Shown: positions 25,189 through 35,086, numbered from the stretch's first letter. The stretch is DNA of 64,000 nucleotides from Bacteroidales bacterium (GCA_003249955.1 QKHS01000042.1:115360-179359), one strand, 5' to 3'. The notes: a model not told the origin generated them from the letters alone. Translations and numbers: made by a program.

Positions 25189-28100
25189 ATGAAAAATTTT
25201 TTAAAAATCGCGATTGCGGTTTCTTTTGCATTAATTTTAGCAAATTCATCATTTTCACAAGGCGTAGCAATCAATAACGACGGAACATCTGCAGATGGTT
25301 CTGCAATGCTGGATATTAAATCTACAACCGCGGGTTTGCTTATTCCCAGAATGAATCAATCGCAACGAAACCTGATCTCTTCTCCGGCAACAGGATTAAT
25401 AATTTTTCAGACCGACAATACCCCGGGATATTATTACTACAACGGTTCCATATGGCAAAGGCTGGGAACGGGAAATATTGAAAGCATGACATTTAATTCC
25501 CCTCTGTCTTCAACCGGCGGTACTACTCCTGTAATTTCTATTGCTTCGGCCGGTTCAACAACAAACGGATATTTAAGTTCAACAGACTGGAATACTTTTA
25601 ACAATAAACTTGGGACTGCATTAAACAGCGGAAGAATTTTTGTCGGGAACAGTTCCAATATAGCAACCGGAGTAGCAATGACAGGTGATGCATCATTGAC
25701 CAATGCCGGACTATTAACCGTAACTGCTATACAGGGAAGAGCGATTTCTGCCACAGCACCGGCAAGCGGACAAATATTGAAGTGGAACGGTACTTCGTGG
25801 GCCCCGGCAGCAGATAACAATTCCGGAGGTAGTGTTACTTCTGTAGCAACAGGTACCGGACTAACCGGAGGCACAATAACAACAACCGGCACTATAAGTC
25901 TTGCCAATACTGCTGTAACACCCGGATCTTACGGAAGTGCCACACAGGTAGGAACATTTACAGTTGATGCACAGGGTCGTCTGACTTCGGCCGGGAATGT
26001 TACAATATCAGGTGTTACTCCTGCTGCCCATACTCTGGACTCACATTCAAATGTTACAATTACCGGCAATACAGCAGGAGAAATTCTTAAATGGAACGGA
26101 TCGGCATGGGTAAACAACACCCTGGCCGAAGCAGGAATTCAGCCTGCCGGTTCTTATTTAACAGGGAATCAGACAATTACTCTTTCGGGAGATGTAACCG
26201 GTTCGGGAACGACAGCAATTACAACAACTATTGCCGACAATTCTGTTGACGGGACAGATATTGCTCTGGGATCAGATGCACAGGGAGACATTATGTATTA
26301 CAACGGTACAGACTGGGCAAGACTCGGGGCAGGAACAAGCGGACAGGTTCTGAAAACTCAGGGAACTGGTGCCAATCCTGTCTGGGCTACGGACAACAAC
26401 GCAGGAGGAACAGTTACTTCAATAGCTACTAACAACGGAATAACCGGCGGTACAATAACTACAACAGGAACAATCGGCCTTACCGGTCAGGCTCTGGCTC
26501 TGCACAATCTTGCTACGAGCGGAATTATAGTAAGAACAGGAGCCGCTACAGTTGCAGCCAGAACAATTACTGCCGGGACCGGAATAACAGTTACCAACGG
26601 TAACGGGGTAAGCGGGAATCCTGCAATTGCTGCTAATTTCGGAACAACAGCAGGCACAGTAGCCGAAGGAAACCACACACATACCGACATGGTTACCGGA
26701 ACCGGCACAACAAATTATCTTGCACGCTGGACTTCTGCAAGCACTCTGGGTATCGGAGCTGTTCAGGACAACGGAAGCAGAATAGGCATAGGAACATCCC
26801 CGCATGCCTCATATTTAGCTCAGATTGCAGGCGACGTTCTGTTAACTTCAGGCTGGCTAAGGACAACCGGCAGTACCGGTTGGTACAGTGAATCATACGG
26901 TGGTGGCTGGTATATGACCGATGCATCATGGATTCGTTCTTACGGAAGTAAAGGTATTTACCAAAATACCGGCATATTACGTACTGACGGGAATTTACAG
27001 GTTGGAAGCTCGGGCGCAACTTTAAATGTACCAAACGGAGGAGATTTTTCATACAGAACAAGTGTTTTATTTGCAAACACGGCAGGAAATGTGGGAATCG
27101 GGAATAACACTCCTGCCGAGGTTTTGGATGTTACCGGCAATGTAAAAGCAACAGGGATTGTTTACTGGGGTAATGGATTAGTAAGAACCGAAACCAGAAA
27201 CGATGCCGGGTTACGAGGAGATGCCGGTGCAAAAAGCGGGTTTTACGAAACTTCTGCACCGTCACCTGCAGCAAACTGGCCTGCAGGAGCATCAGGCTGG
27301 TGGCACTTAATAGATACCAGACATTCAAATAATACAAATAACTATTCAATGCAGTTTGCCGGCAGCTTTTTTGATCAGGATCTCTATTTCAGAAAGACAA
27401 ACAATAACGCTGCTCAGGCATGGTCAAAAGTAATGACATCCAACGATATTTCAGGAACTACAAATTATGTTGCTAAATTTACAGGAACAAACAGCATAGG
27501 TAATTCTCAGATATTTGATAACGGAACCAATGTAGGAGTCGGTACATCAGGTCCTAACGAAAAACTTGAGGTCAGCGGCGGAACAGTAAGAGTCTCTGCT
27601 CTGGCAGGCACAGGAAACAGACCTGTAACGGCAAATTCAAGCGGGAACCTTCAATATCTGGAAAATTCGACATTTACATTATCAGGAAATTTCTCTTACA
27701 GCTCCGATGATTTAAGAAATAGCTGGACTCATGGCGGAACCGCCGGAGGAACTCTTACCGGAGATGATGCTTATGTAAACGTAACCATGCCGTTCAGCCT
27801 TGTCATTGAGGGGGTCTCTTATAACACAATTACAATTTGCACAAACGGATGGGTTTCTTTCGGTACCATCTCAAGTAGCACATTTTCTAATTCATCTTTA
27901 CCTACATCTTCTTTCAGCAATCCTGTTGTTATGGGATATTGGGATGATCTTACTTCTGCAGATATCAGATATGGTTATGTAGGAACTTCTCCCAATATGG
28001 TTTATATAATTGACTTTTCCGCTGTAACATTTTCGTCATCTTATGCCGTAAACTTTCAGATCCAGATACATCAGACATCCGGCCTGATAAATGTTAAATA

Positions 28101-28263
28101 CAGAGATGCTATGAACCCTTATGCAAACGGGCAATCTGCCACTATAGGATTTCAAACTGCAGGTGGCAGCTCATCAAAAGCTTATCCTGTAACTTACAAC
28201 GGAAAAGTTCTCGATGATAACAGAGACGATGCGGAAGGATGGTCAGTATGTCCGGTAAGATAA
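25189..28263 (+). CDS. large secreted fibre-like protein (tail-fibre/endosialidase-chaperone-like repeats)
   Basis: 1024 residues. A signal peptide (about 1-23, ending ANSSFSQ) is followed by GVAINNDGTSADGSAMLDIK and then PATGLIIFQTDNTPGYYYYN, the head segment common in Bacteroidota fibre-like proteins. The middle is Gly/Thr/Asn-rich with beta-helix-like repeats (SVATGTGLTGGTITTTGTISL, GITGGTITTTGTIGL) and two TTNYxA+F/W...GIGT modules typical of phage tail fibres. The last 200 residues form a globular domain with ICTNGWVSFGT and GYWDDL. There is no recognisable T9SS sorting domain and no S74 peptidase, so the export and maturation route is unclear. A 1270-residue paralogue follows at 30032. 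Next gene overlaps the 3' end. Role inferred: surface fibre or adhesin. Confidence 0.72.
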   Translation: MKNFLKIAIAVSFALILANSSFSQGVAINNDGTSADGSAMLDIKSTTAGLLIPRMNQSQRNLISSPATGLIIFQTDNTPGYYYYNGSIWQRLGTGNIESMTFNSPLSSTGGTTPVISIASAGSTTNGYLSSTDWNTFNNKLGTALNSGRIFVGNSSNIATGVAMTGDASLTNAGLLTVTAIQGRAISATAPASGQILKWNGTSWAPAADNNSGGSVTSVATGTGLTGGTITTTGTISLANTAVTPGSYGSATQVGTFTVDAQGRLTSAGNVTISGVTPAAHTLDSHSNVTITGNTAGEILKWNGSAWVNNTLAEAGIQPAGSYLTGNQTITLSGDVTGSGTTAITTTIADNSVDGTDIALGSDAQGDIMYYNGTDWARLGAGTSGQVLKTQGTGANPVWATDNNAGGTVTSIATNNGITGGTITTTGTIGLTGQALALHNLATSGIIVRTGAATVAARTITAGTGITVTNGNGVSGNPAIAANFGTTAGTVAEGNHTHTDMVTGTGTTNYLARWTSASTLGIGAVQDNGSRIGIGTSPHASYLAQIAGDVLLTSGWLRTTGSTGWYSESYGGGWYMTDASWIRSYGSKGIYQNTGILRTDGNLQVGSSGATLNVPNGGDFSYRTSVLFANTAGNVGIGNNTPAEVLDVTGNVKATGIVYWGNGLVRTETRNDAGLRGDAGAKSGFYETSAPSPAANWPAGASGWWHLIDTRHSNNTNNYSMQFAGSFFDQDLYFRKTNNNAAQAWSKVMTSNDISGTTNYVAKFTGTNSIGNSQIFDNGTNVGVGTSGPNEKLEVSGGTVRVSALAGTGNRPVTANSSGNLQYLENSTFTLSGNFSYSSDDLRNSWTHGGTAGGTLTGDDAYVNVTMPFSLVIEGVSYNTITICTNGWVSFGTISSSTFSNSSLPTSSFSNPVVMGYWDDLTSADIRYGYVGTSPNMVYIIDFSAVTFSSSYAVNFQIQIHQTSGLINVKYRDAMNPYANGQSATIGFQTAGGSSSKAYPVTYNGKVLDDNRDDAEGWSVCPVR

Positions 28264-29828
28264 TTATATCTGGCAGATTAACTGTAATATTATTTCTTGT
28301 AATATTTGGTTTTTCAGGGACCTGCTTTTCACAGGAAAGTCAGGGAACAATTGATTTTGTTTTCACAGCTACACATGCAAAAGTTCTTAATTTTTATCTG
28401 AATAATACTTTTTCTTCCCAATTATGTAAAGAAGAGACAATAAAAAAGTATTTTACAGAACCGATGTATGTGTATTATTCAGAGCCTCACACATTGATCA
28501 ATGAAAATCAACATAATTTTATAAACTTTGCAGGTAAATATTATCAATGGGAAAACACAATCTTTAACCTTGTTCAACTAACTCCCGACACACTATTTAC
28601 CCGTAACTTTTACCTCCGGAACAAAAATCTGTTTACCGAAGAGCCTGTAATATCATATTATTGTGCTGTTATTAATAATTCAGATAAAAACGACATTCAG
28701 GAAGCCACAGTTAAACTAAAGGAATTATTTTCTTCGGGGACAAGGAAATTCCGGAAAAGTGCCGGAGTAAATATTTCAATTTCTTATGAAGAAAATATTA
28801 AAATGGTTCCCGGAGTAAACGGCTACAACAAAGTTCCTGAATTTATTGCCGGGCAAAATACAGTAATAATATCAGACTCTTCTGTAACAATAATTTACTT
28901 ACCAACTGAAATTGTTCCGGAAAAACTAATTTCATATGATGATGCAATTGAAAAATACCGTTCAGCTTTTAATCATTCCTTTATTGATTCTGTAACCAGA
29001 AGTTTTTATTCCGGCATAGATTACAGAATCAAACCGGTTTTTACAGAAAAATATCTGAACTTTTCAAAAGGGAATTCAAGACTTACAGAATCTGACACAT
29101 TGGTAATTGTAAATGACACTATGATAATTAAAGTTGAAGATATTTCTTTATATCAGAAAATAGCTCCTGATTTAATTATAAGTTCAGACACTGCCTTATT
29201 CTTAAAGAACCTGTGTGATAACTTTATTTATCCGCTTTTTTTTGACAAAAGTGATTATACGGAATTTTCAGATTCTTCAGAAGTAATCATCTTTAAAAAT
29301 CTGCATTTATGGAACAACTATTATCAGGATTATATCAATTTACAAAATCAGGAAATAAAAATAAGCGATACCGAGATAGCAGATTATTATCAAAGACATA
29401 GCAGCGATTACAGTTCTCTGGCAGAAGCATCATATCTTATTGTAGTATTAAATGATACAAGCCGGTCCACAATTGAAAAGGCACGTCATGATTGTGAAAA
29501 AATCTCTGCTCAACCGGTTCCGGAGACAGTCAAGGAAATTAAACCGGCATATTCAATAACTTTTGAGCCAATGGGAGAATTGAAGAAATACAACGATTTT
29601 TATGATATTATTAACAACGGAGAAAAAGGAGGATTTTACAGAACTGTAGTTAACAATAAAAATCTTGCAATTTACATTGTTGAAAAAAAAGAACCTGTAA
29701 TCTATCCTTTGGAAACAGTAAAAGAAATTATTCAATCTTCAATATATCAGAATAAATGTTCTGATATCAGAGGCAGGATATCTGCAGATTCAGAGAAAAC
29801 TTACAATCTTATAATTAAAAATCAGTAA
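28248..29828 (+). CDS. SurA/parvulin-like periplasmic protein
   Basis: 526 residues, unknown exact role. A signal sequence covers about 1-27 (LTVILFLVIFGFSGTCFSQ). The C-terminal 250 residues follow the SurA/PpiC plan: a helical segment ending in SDTEIADYYQRHSSDYSSL, then YLIVVLNDT, and finally MGELKKYNDFYDIINNGEKGGFYRTVVNN and YIVEKKEPVIYPLETVKEII. The parvulin core is short, so isomerase activity is doubtful; a chaperone role is likelier. I prefer ATG 28248 to the ATG at 28239 because an AGGA-rich sequence lies about 11 bases before it. The gene overlaps the fibre gene by 16 bases, so the two are probably translationally coupled. It may help fold or export the fibre proteins. Confidence 0.6.
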   Translation: MSGKIIISGRLTVILFLVIFGFSGTCFSQESQGTIDFVFTATHAKVLNFYLNNTFSSQLCKEETIKKYFTEPMYVYYSEPHTLINENQHNFINFAGKYYQWENTIFNLVQLTPDTLFTRNFYLRNKNLFTEEPVISYYCAVINNSDKNDIQEATVKLKELFSSGTRKFRKSAGVNISISYEENIKMVPGVNGYNKVPEFIAGQNTVIISDSSVTIIYLPTEIVPEKLISYDDAIEKYRSAFNHSFIDSVTRSFYSGIDYRIKPVFTEKYLNFSKGNSRLTESDTLVIVNDTMIIKVEDISLYQKIAPDLIISSDTALFLKNLCDNFIYPLFFDKSDYTEFSDSSEVIIFKNLHLWNNYYQDYINLQNQEIKISDTEIADYYQRHSSDYSSLAEASYLIVVLNDTSRSTIEKARHDCEKISAQPVPETVKEIKPAYSITFEPMGELKKYNDFYDIINNGEKGGFYRTVVNNKNLAIYIVEKKEPVIYPLETVKEIIQSSIYQNKCSDIRGRISADSEKTYNLIIKNQ

Positions 29829-29996
29829 AGTTTTTAACTATAAAACGGAACCATCAATACCCCATTATTTACTGATTTCCATATAAAGTTCAGTTATTAA
29901 TTCATACCCCGGATTATTAAACCGAAATTCAGCACTACAACTGAAAATTTATCTATAATTATTTTCCTGCTGCTTCTGATTGAATTTATTTATTGT

Positions 29997-30004
29997 TAAC
30001 TTTG
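29997..30004 (+). promoter_or_regulatory. -7 box of the second fibre-like gene
   Basis: TAACTTTG fits TAnnTTTG, 27 bases ahead of ATG 30032 (the same distance as for the first fibre gene). Its position inside the longer possible reading frame supports the later start. Confidence 0.45.
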
Positions 30005-30031
30005 TCATTATTAGAGACAAACAAATCAGAC

Positions 30032-33000
30032 ATGAGGAAAATATTAATTACCACGGCATCAGTCTTTGTTATATTACTGTTGTCAAACACAGCTTTTTCA
30101 CAAGGTGTTGCAATCAACAATGACGGAACGTCAGCAGACGGCTCTGCTATGTTGGATATAAAATCGACAAGTGCCGGGATTCTTGTCCCAAGATTAACTC
30201 TTGTTCAAAGAAATGCTATTTCGAATCCGGCTACAGGTTTAATGATTTTTCAAACAGACAATACTCCGGGTTTTTATTACAATGCCGGGACAGCAGCTAC
30301 GCCATCATGGATAAGGCTAAGTGTTCCAACGGATAATTTTGATGATGCGGATGCAGATGCAACTAATGAGCTGCAAACAATAAGCATCTCAGGTCACGAT
30401 ATTACTTTATCCGACGGAGGCGGAACTGTTACAGTTCCGGATAACAATACAACTTACTCGGCCGGAAACCAGCTAAGTTTGTCCGGAACGACATTTAATG
30501 TCAGCGAAGGAACCGGCTCCGGACTGGACGGGGATATGGTTGACGGGCAGCATTACAGCGACATCCAGAACTGGGTAAACGCAAACGATGATAACACAAC
30601 ATATTCGGCAGGAACAGGTTTAACCCTGACCGGAACAGTATTTACCCCAGCCTTCGGAACAACTGCCGGAACCGTAGCTCAGGGAAATCATACTCATGAT
30701 GCTTCTCATACTGTTTCAGGGGAATTTGACCGGGCAAGAGTCAGAAGAATGATTTCATATGATTCAAGAGCTGTAAATCCCAATCCCGACACTTACGAAC
30801 AGGCCTTACAGACAGATTTTAAGCAAAATACAACTGACGGACTTTCTGACGGAGGAACTTATCATGGAGTTATGTCGTACAGGCCTTACGGATCAACAAC
30901 TGATTTCAGCGGTGGCCCTATGCATCAGGTTGGATTTACTCAAAACGGAAATTTATGGATGAGAACTTCTACAGGAACTTCAACCTGGGGAGCATGGAAA
31001 AAGATATTAAGTTCTTCAGATATCGGAACAGTTTCAGGAACTACAAACTATGTTTCCAAATTTACTTCTGCAAACTCAATCGGGAATTCACAGATTTTTG
31101 ATAACGGCACAAATATAGGTATCGGAACCACGGCTCCCGGGGCAGCATTGCATTTATATCAGGACAGGTACACGTTATACGGACCAAACTCAACCTGGGG
31201 AGCATATCTTCAGGTAGGTGGTAACGGAAGGGTTACATCTTATGCTTCGGTTGCTGCCACTAACGGAAATCTTCACATTGATGCTGCTACAGGATCTTAC
31301 GCAACATATCTGAATTATTACAGTCAGAACAACACGTACATAAATGCTCAGGCAGGAAACGTAGGAATAGGAACAACAAGTCCCACACAAAAACTTCACA
31401 TTTCAGGCGGGAATGTTCTGAATGAAGGAAAATTGTATCAGAACACCTCTCTTGGACAAGGCTCAGGAGCTCACGGAATCAGTTGGTATAATCCTTCATT
31501 TTACACATGGTATGACTACATGGCTCCTGCAGGCGGGACAAACTCCCCAAGCGGAGCTGCTGCCCCAACCGACGCAAAATCGGGTGTAACATCCTGGGCC
31601 AGAAGGTTTAACATCGAAAATTCAAGCGGATACGGATGGATATTCGAATCCGGGACAAATGCAAGCAGTTCTGCTCCGACTGCAAAATTTGCGATAAGTT
31701 CAAATACCGGAACTTTTCACTCCACAGGAAACGCCTACGTTGACGGAACTGTTAATGCCGGAACTTATGCCGTGCTGGGAACAAATATAAGTGCAGGATA
31801 TTATCAGGATGCAACTAATGGTGCATACCGTGCAATTGTTGGAAGCGGTACAACAAACGGATATTATTTCCAGACAAATGCAGGAAGCACAACAACAATG
31901 TATGTCGGATTAGGCGGCAGCTACAACGGAAGAGTAGGTATCGGAACAACCACTCCTTCATATAGTCTTCATGTACCGTCAGGTTACATAGGAACCGATT
32001 ATATTAACACAACTGATAATGCGGTAAGTTCAGGCGTAACAGGTATAATGGTAAAATGCGGGGATAATTATCACAGAACAGCAAGCGCTGCTGCAATACA
32101 GGCATTCCTTGGAAATTACGGAAACTGGATTCCCAATAATGGAATAGGTGACTGGCAAATAGCGTCTTCGTCAACAGCAACAAGTTACAGCACTGCTTCA
32201 CTGGAATTAAGAGAGTCCAATTTTACAGCAACTTCTGCTGCAACTCCTCCGAGACTGGGATTTCATTGGGGTGGAGTTGTTGCATCGCAGATAGGTATAG
32301 AAAGTTCGGGAAGAATTGCAATTCTTAACAATCCCGGAACAGCTTATGAAAATTTTATTGCAAACAATATTTATTCTGCTGCAGATTTAAACAGTGCTGC
32401 AAATCTTGTTTTCACGTCTGCAAATCCTACCATAAGTGCTTCAAGTTATTTCATCGCTCCCGGAGGAGCATATTTTAACAGCGGGACAGTTTACACCGAA
32501 GCACAGTATCAATGCCGCGGAGGGATTCATGATGATGCTCATGCCGATTTAACAATCGCAGGAGGAACATCTGCCACCACATACTTTGCAGGGACAATTT
32601 CCGGGATGAACAGCTATTATCCTGCTAATGGAATGATACGGTTAACTCCAAATCTGCATTTGAATTCCAATGCCGGAAATGCTGTTATTTTAAACTGGGA
32701 CAACGGAACTACGGGAAATACTTCGACACTTAGAATCGGAAACGGTTCAGGATCTGATATTTTTCAGGTTTGGGCTGCCGGAAACACAGGTATAGGAGCA
32801 ACTCCAAGCGCACTTTATAAACTATATTCATACTCTGTACAACCAACAGCTAACGGAGACGGGCAGGCAACAATATACGGCTACAGAACCAGAGATTCAC
32901 AAAACAATGGCGTCTCGTACAGTTATTCAGGCACTAACGATGCAATTAAAGGATATAATTTATGGGGAGACTTATATACGTTCGGAGTCAGCGGATTTAA

Positions 33001-33805
33001 CTTTAACGATTATACCAGATGCGGAGGAGTTTTGGGAGGCCAGTACAGCGGGTCATATTGGGGATCATTAGGTTATAAAAACAGCGGAAGTACAACCTAC
33101 GGAGCTTACTGGACAAGTTCCGGCAGCGGAACAGGATTTTTGTCATCACAGGGAGTTTTATCAGGAGTCGGGTCCGGTGGTTACGGCGAACTGATGGGAG
33201 GATGGTCTCGCGGCGAACTGATGGGTTTCACAACATCAGGAGAAATGTATGCTTTGTACAATGACGGGAATTCATACACCGAAGGTTATTCTGCCGACAT
33301 TATAAAAACAGACGACGGAAGAAAAGCTGCATACTCCGTTACATCAACAGAATTAAAAGTTTATGATGACGGAAACTATGAAATTAATGGCAACGAAATA
33401 TTTGTAAGCTTCGATAAAGATTTTACATCAATGATTAATCCTGAACAGAGCCCGACAATTACAGTCTCTCCAATCGGTGGATGGGCCCCGCTTTACATTA
33501 AAGAAATAAGAAACAATGGTTTCGTTGTTGCAAATGACAATTACACGGGAAACAATATAAAATTTTCGTGGATAGCCGTTGCTGACAGAATAGACTCTGA
33601 TAATGCCAAACTCCCTGAAGACATCGCTGACGATAAATTCAATGAAAATATCAAAGGGTTTATGTTCAATGAGAATGCCACAAACAGAAATGCGACTCCT
33701 ATGTGGTGGGATGGCTCAGGCCTGAGATTTGATAAAATTCCTGAGGCCCCTGTTAATGAGACAGCAAAAAAAGCTGAAGAAGAGAGAATGAATAATAATC
33801 AGTAA
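30032..33805 (+). CDS. large secreted fibre-like protein, paralogue
   Basis: 1257 residues. Signal peptide MRKILITTASVFVILLLSN is followed by GVAINNDGTSADGSAMLDIK, identical to the first fibre protein over 20 residues. The start is set at ATG 30032 because the signal peptide begins there and a -7 box lies just before it. The body is Gly/Thr/Ser/Asn-rich with repeated TTNYVSKFTSANSIGNSQIFDNG and VGIGTTxP modules, as in phage tail fibres. The C-terminal third (from about GYSADIIKTDDGRKAAYSV) is a distinct domain with GGWAPLYIKEIRNNGFVVAND, then an Asp/Glu/Asn-rich tail ending MNNNQ. No T9SS sorting domain. The two paralogues flank the SurA-like gene, and an M28 peptidase gene follows 6 bases later. 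Confidence 0.72.
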   Translation: MRKILITTASVFVILLLSNTAFSQGVAINNDGTSADGSAMLDIKSTSAGILVPRLTLVQRNAISNPATGLMIFQTDNTPGFYYNAGTAATPSWIRLSVPTDNFDDADADATNELQTISISGHDITLSDGGGTVTVPDNNTTYSAGNQLSLSGTTFNVSEGTGSGLDGDMVDGQHYSDIQNWVNANDDNTTYSAGTGLTLTGTVFTPAFGTTAGTVAQGNHTHDASHTVSGEFDRARVRRMISYDSRAVNPNPDTYEQALQTDFKQNTTDGLSDGGTYHGVMSYRPYGSTTDFSGGPMHQVGFTQNGNLWMRTSTGTSTWGAWKKILSSSDIGTVSGTTNYVSKFTSANSIGNSQIFDNGTNIGIGTTAPGAALHLYQDRYTLYGPNSTWGAYLQVGGNGRVTSYASVAATNGNLHIDAATGSYATYLNYYSQNNTYINAQAGNVGIGTTSPTQKLHISGGNVLNEGKLYQNTSLGQGSGAHGISWYNPSFYTWYDYMAPAGGTNSPSGAAAPTDAKSGVTSWARRFNIENSSGYGWIFESGTNASSSAPTAKFAISSNTGTFHSTGNAYVDGTVNAGTYAVLGTNISAGYYQDATNGAYRAIVGSGTTNGYYFQTNAGSTTTMYVGLGGSYNGRVGIGTTTPSYSLHVPSGYIGTDYINTTDNAVSSGVTGIMVKCGDNYHRTASAAAIQAFLGNYGNWIPNNGIGDWQIASSSTATSYSTASLELRESNFTATSAATPPRLGFHWGGVVASQIGIESSGRIAILNNPGTAYENFIANNIYSAADLNSAANLVFTSANPTISASSYFIAPGGAYFNSGTVYTEAQYQCRGGIHDDAHADLTIAGGTSATTYFAGTISGMNSYYPANGMIRLTPNLHLNSNAGNAVILNWDNGTTGNTSTLRIGNGSGSDIFQVWAAGNTGIGATPSALYKLYSYSVQPTANGDGQATIYGYRTRDSQNNGVSYSYSGTNDAIKGYNLWGDLYTFGVSGFNFNDYTRCGGVLGGQYSGSYWGSLGYKNSGSTTYGAYWTSSGSGTGFLSSQGVLSGVGSGGYGELMGGWSRGELMGFTTSGEMYALYNDGNSYTEGYSADIIKTDDGRKAAYSVTSTELKVYDDGNYEINGNEIFVSFDKDFTSMINPEQSPTITVSPIGGWAPLYIKEIRNNGFVVANDNYTGNNIKFSWIAVADRIDSDNAKLPEDIADDKFNENIKGFMFNENATNRNATPMWWDGSGLRFDKIPEAPVNETAKKAEEERMNNNQ

Positions 33806-33811
33806 TAACAG

Positions 33812-34702
33812 ATGATTAAAATTCTTAAAAATTTATCCCTGTTATTACTGTTAGTTTCGTCTGCTTTGTATGTTAATGCTCAGAATCACATAAAAGATTC
33901 TGTAAAGCTATACGAATATATTTCCTGTCTCAGTTCCGACAGTTTATCCGGAAGAGAGGGCGGAAGTTCTTATGAAAAAGCAGCAGCAGATTATATTGTG
34001 CTCCGGCTGAAAAAATTAAGAATCAAACCATTATTCGGAAAATCGTATCTGCAGAACTTTAAATTCGGTTATGACTCTCAAAACCTTTCAAGCCAAAATG
34101 CAGCAGGTTATATAGACAACAAAGCCGATTCAACAATTATTATTTTGTCTCATTACGATCATATCGGAAAAGGCGGCAAATTATCAAAGAGTTTCGTGTC
34201 AGACAAAGTACACCCCGGAGCGGACGACAATGCTTCGGGAGTTGCTGTAAACATGTTGCTGGCCGAAAAAACAAGAAAAATGCACAACAAAAAGTTTAAT
34301 TACATTTTTCTGTTTACAGGAGCTCACGAAAAAGGATTATTCGGGGCAAAACAATTCGCAGAATTTCTTAATAATTCAGACTTCAAAATCAAAATCATTA
34401 TTAATGTTGATATGATAGGCCGGTTGGACAGTTCTACAAAAACACTCATTTTTGAAACAAATATATCCGGCATCAGTCCTGAATTATTAAGCGATTATTC
34501 CGAAAACAATCTTCTGTTTCAGCAAAAAGAAAATTTAACCGGAGATCATACTGTTTTTGCAGGGTTGGGAATAAACACGATTTTTTTCAGCACCGGAATT
34601 CATTCTGATTACCACAAAATATCTGACTGTCCCGGCAAAATAAATTTTTCAGGAACTATCTGCATTACGGATATGTTGATTAATCTGATAAAAAACATCT
34701 GA
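33812..34702 (+). CDS. secreted M28-family zinc aminopeptidase-like protein
   Basis: Predicted exopeptidase of 296 residues with signal peptide (ends VNAQ). Metal-site motifs are ILSHYDHIG (His114, Asp116), PGADDNASG (Asp138), NVDMIG and a C-terminal HSDYHK. Where the family usually has E-E (general base then metal ligand) this protein has GAHEKGLFGA, His at 172 and Glu at 173, so the presumed general base is His. The chain is otherwise full length. It starts 6 bases after the fibre-like gene, indicating the same transcript and a possible role with the fibre proteins, although an unrelated peptide-scavenging role is equally possible. Confidence 0.82.
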   Translation: MIKILKNLSLLLLLVSSALYVNAQNHIKDSVKLYEYISCLSSDSLSGREGGSSYEKAAADYIVLRLKKLRIKPLFGKSYLQNFKFGYDSQNLSSQNAAGYIDNKADSTIIILSHYDHIGKGGKLSKSFVSDKVHPGADDNASGVAVNMLLAEKTRKMHNKKFNYIFLFTGAHEKGLFGAKQFAEFLNNSDFKIKIIINVDMIGRLDSSTKTLIFETNISGISPELLSDYSENNLLFQQKENLTGDHTVFAGLGINTIFFSTGIHSDYHKISDCPGKINFSGTICITDMLINLIKNI

Positions 34703-34724
34703 TTTTTGTTGATCTTAAAAAATA

Positions 34725-34732
34725 TAACTTTG
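34725..34732 (+). promoter_or_regulatory. -7 box upstream of the DsrE-family gene
   Basis: TAACTTTG fits TAnnTTTG, 33 bases ahead of the ATG at 34766. A TTTG at 34705-34708 is only 16 bases upstream, shorter than usual. Confidence 0.4.
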
Positions 34733-34765
34733 TAAAACTAAATTAACAGGACAAACTTTAACGAT

Positions 34766-35086
34766 ATGAAACTGGCAGTAATAATAGAGACCAAAGAATA
34801 TGAAAAAGCGTGGAATGCTTTTCGTTTTGCAGTAACAGCAAAAAAACAAGGACATGAAATTAAAGTTTTTTTAATGGGAGAAGCTGTAGAATGCGAGGGG
34901 CTGGTTCACGAAAAATTTAACGTGGACGAACAATTGAAAAACTTCATAAGCGTCGGCGGTGAAATACTTGCCTGCGGGACATGTCTTAAATCACGTCAAC
35001 TGTCAGGCTCTGAAGCCTGCCCACTGTCAACTATGACCGATTGTGTAAACCTGGTCGTTTGGGCTGATAAAACCGTTACTTTTTAA
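34766..35086 (+). CDS. DsrE/DsrF-like sulfur-relay family protein
   Basis: 106-residue cytosolic protein of the DsrE fold, with KLAVIIETKEYEKAWNAFRFA and a hydrophobic strand ahead of MGEAVEC (Cys), then ACGTCLKSR (CxxC), a pattern found in sulfur or persulfide carrier proteins. Partners are unknown here. It is separated from the M28 gene by 63 bases that carry a -7 box, so it probably has its own promoter. The next gene starts 105 bases later. Confidence 0.8.
   Translation: MKLAVIIETKEYEKAWNAFRFAVTAKKQGHEIKVFLMGEAVECEGLVHEKFNVDEQLKNFISVGGEILACGTCLKSRQLSGSEACPLSTMTDCVNLVVWADKTVTF

Noticed and set aside
25800-26700. Repeated DNA in the fibre gene that could look like a CRISPR array
   Set aside because: The repeats are in frame, degenerate and encode Gly/Thr motifs. 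There are no uniform spacers and no cas genes.
25437-27349. Several minus-strand open frames opposite the first fibre-like gene
   Set aside because: They mirror the Gly/Thr-rich repeats on the opposite strand. The plus-strand gene has a signal peptide and family motifs.
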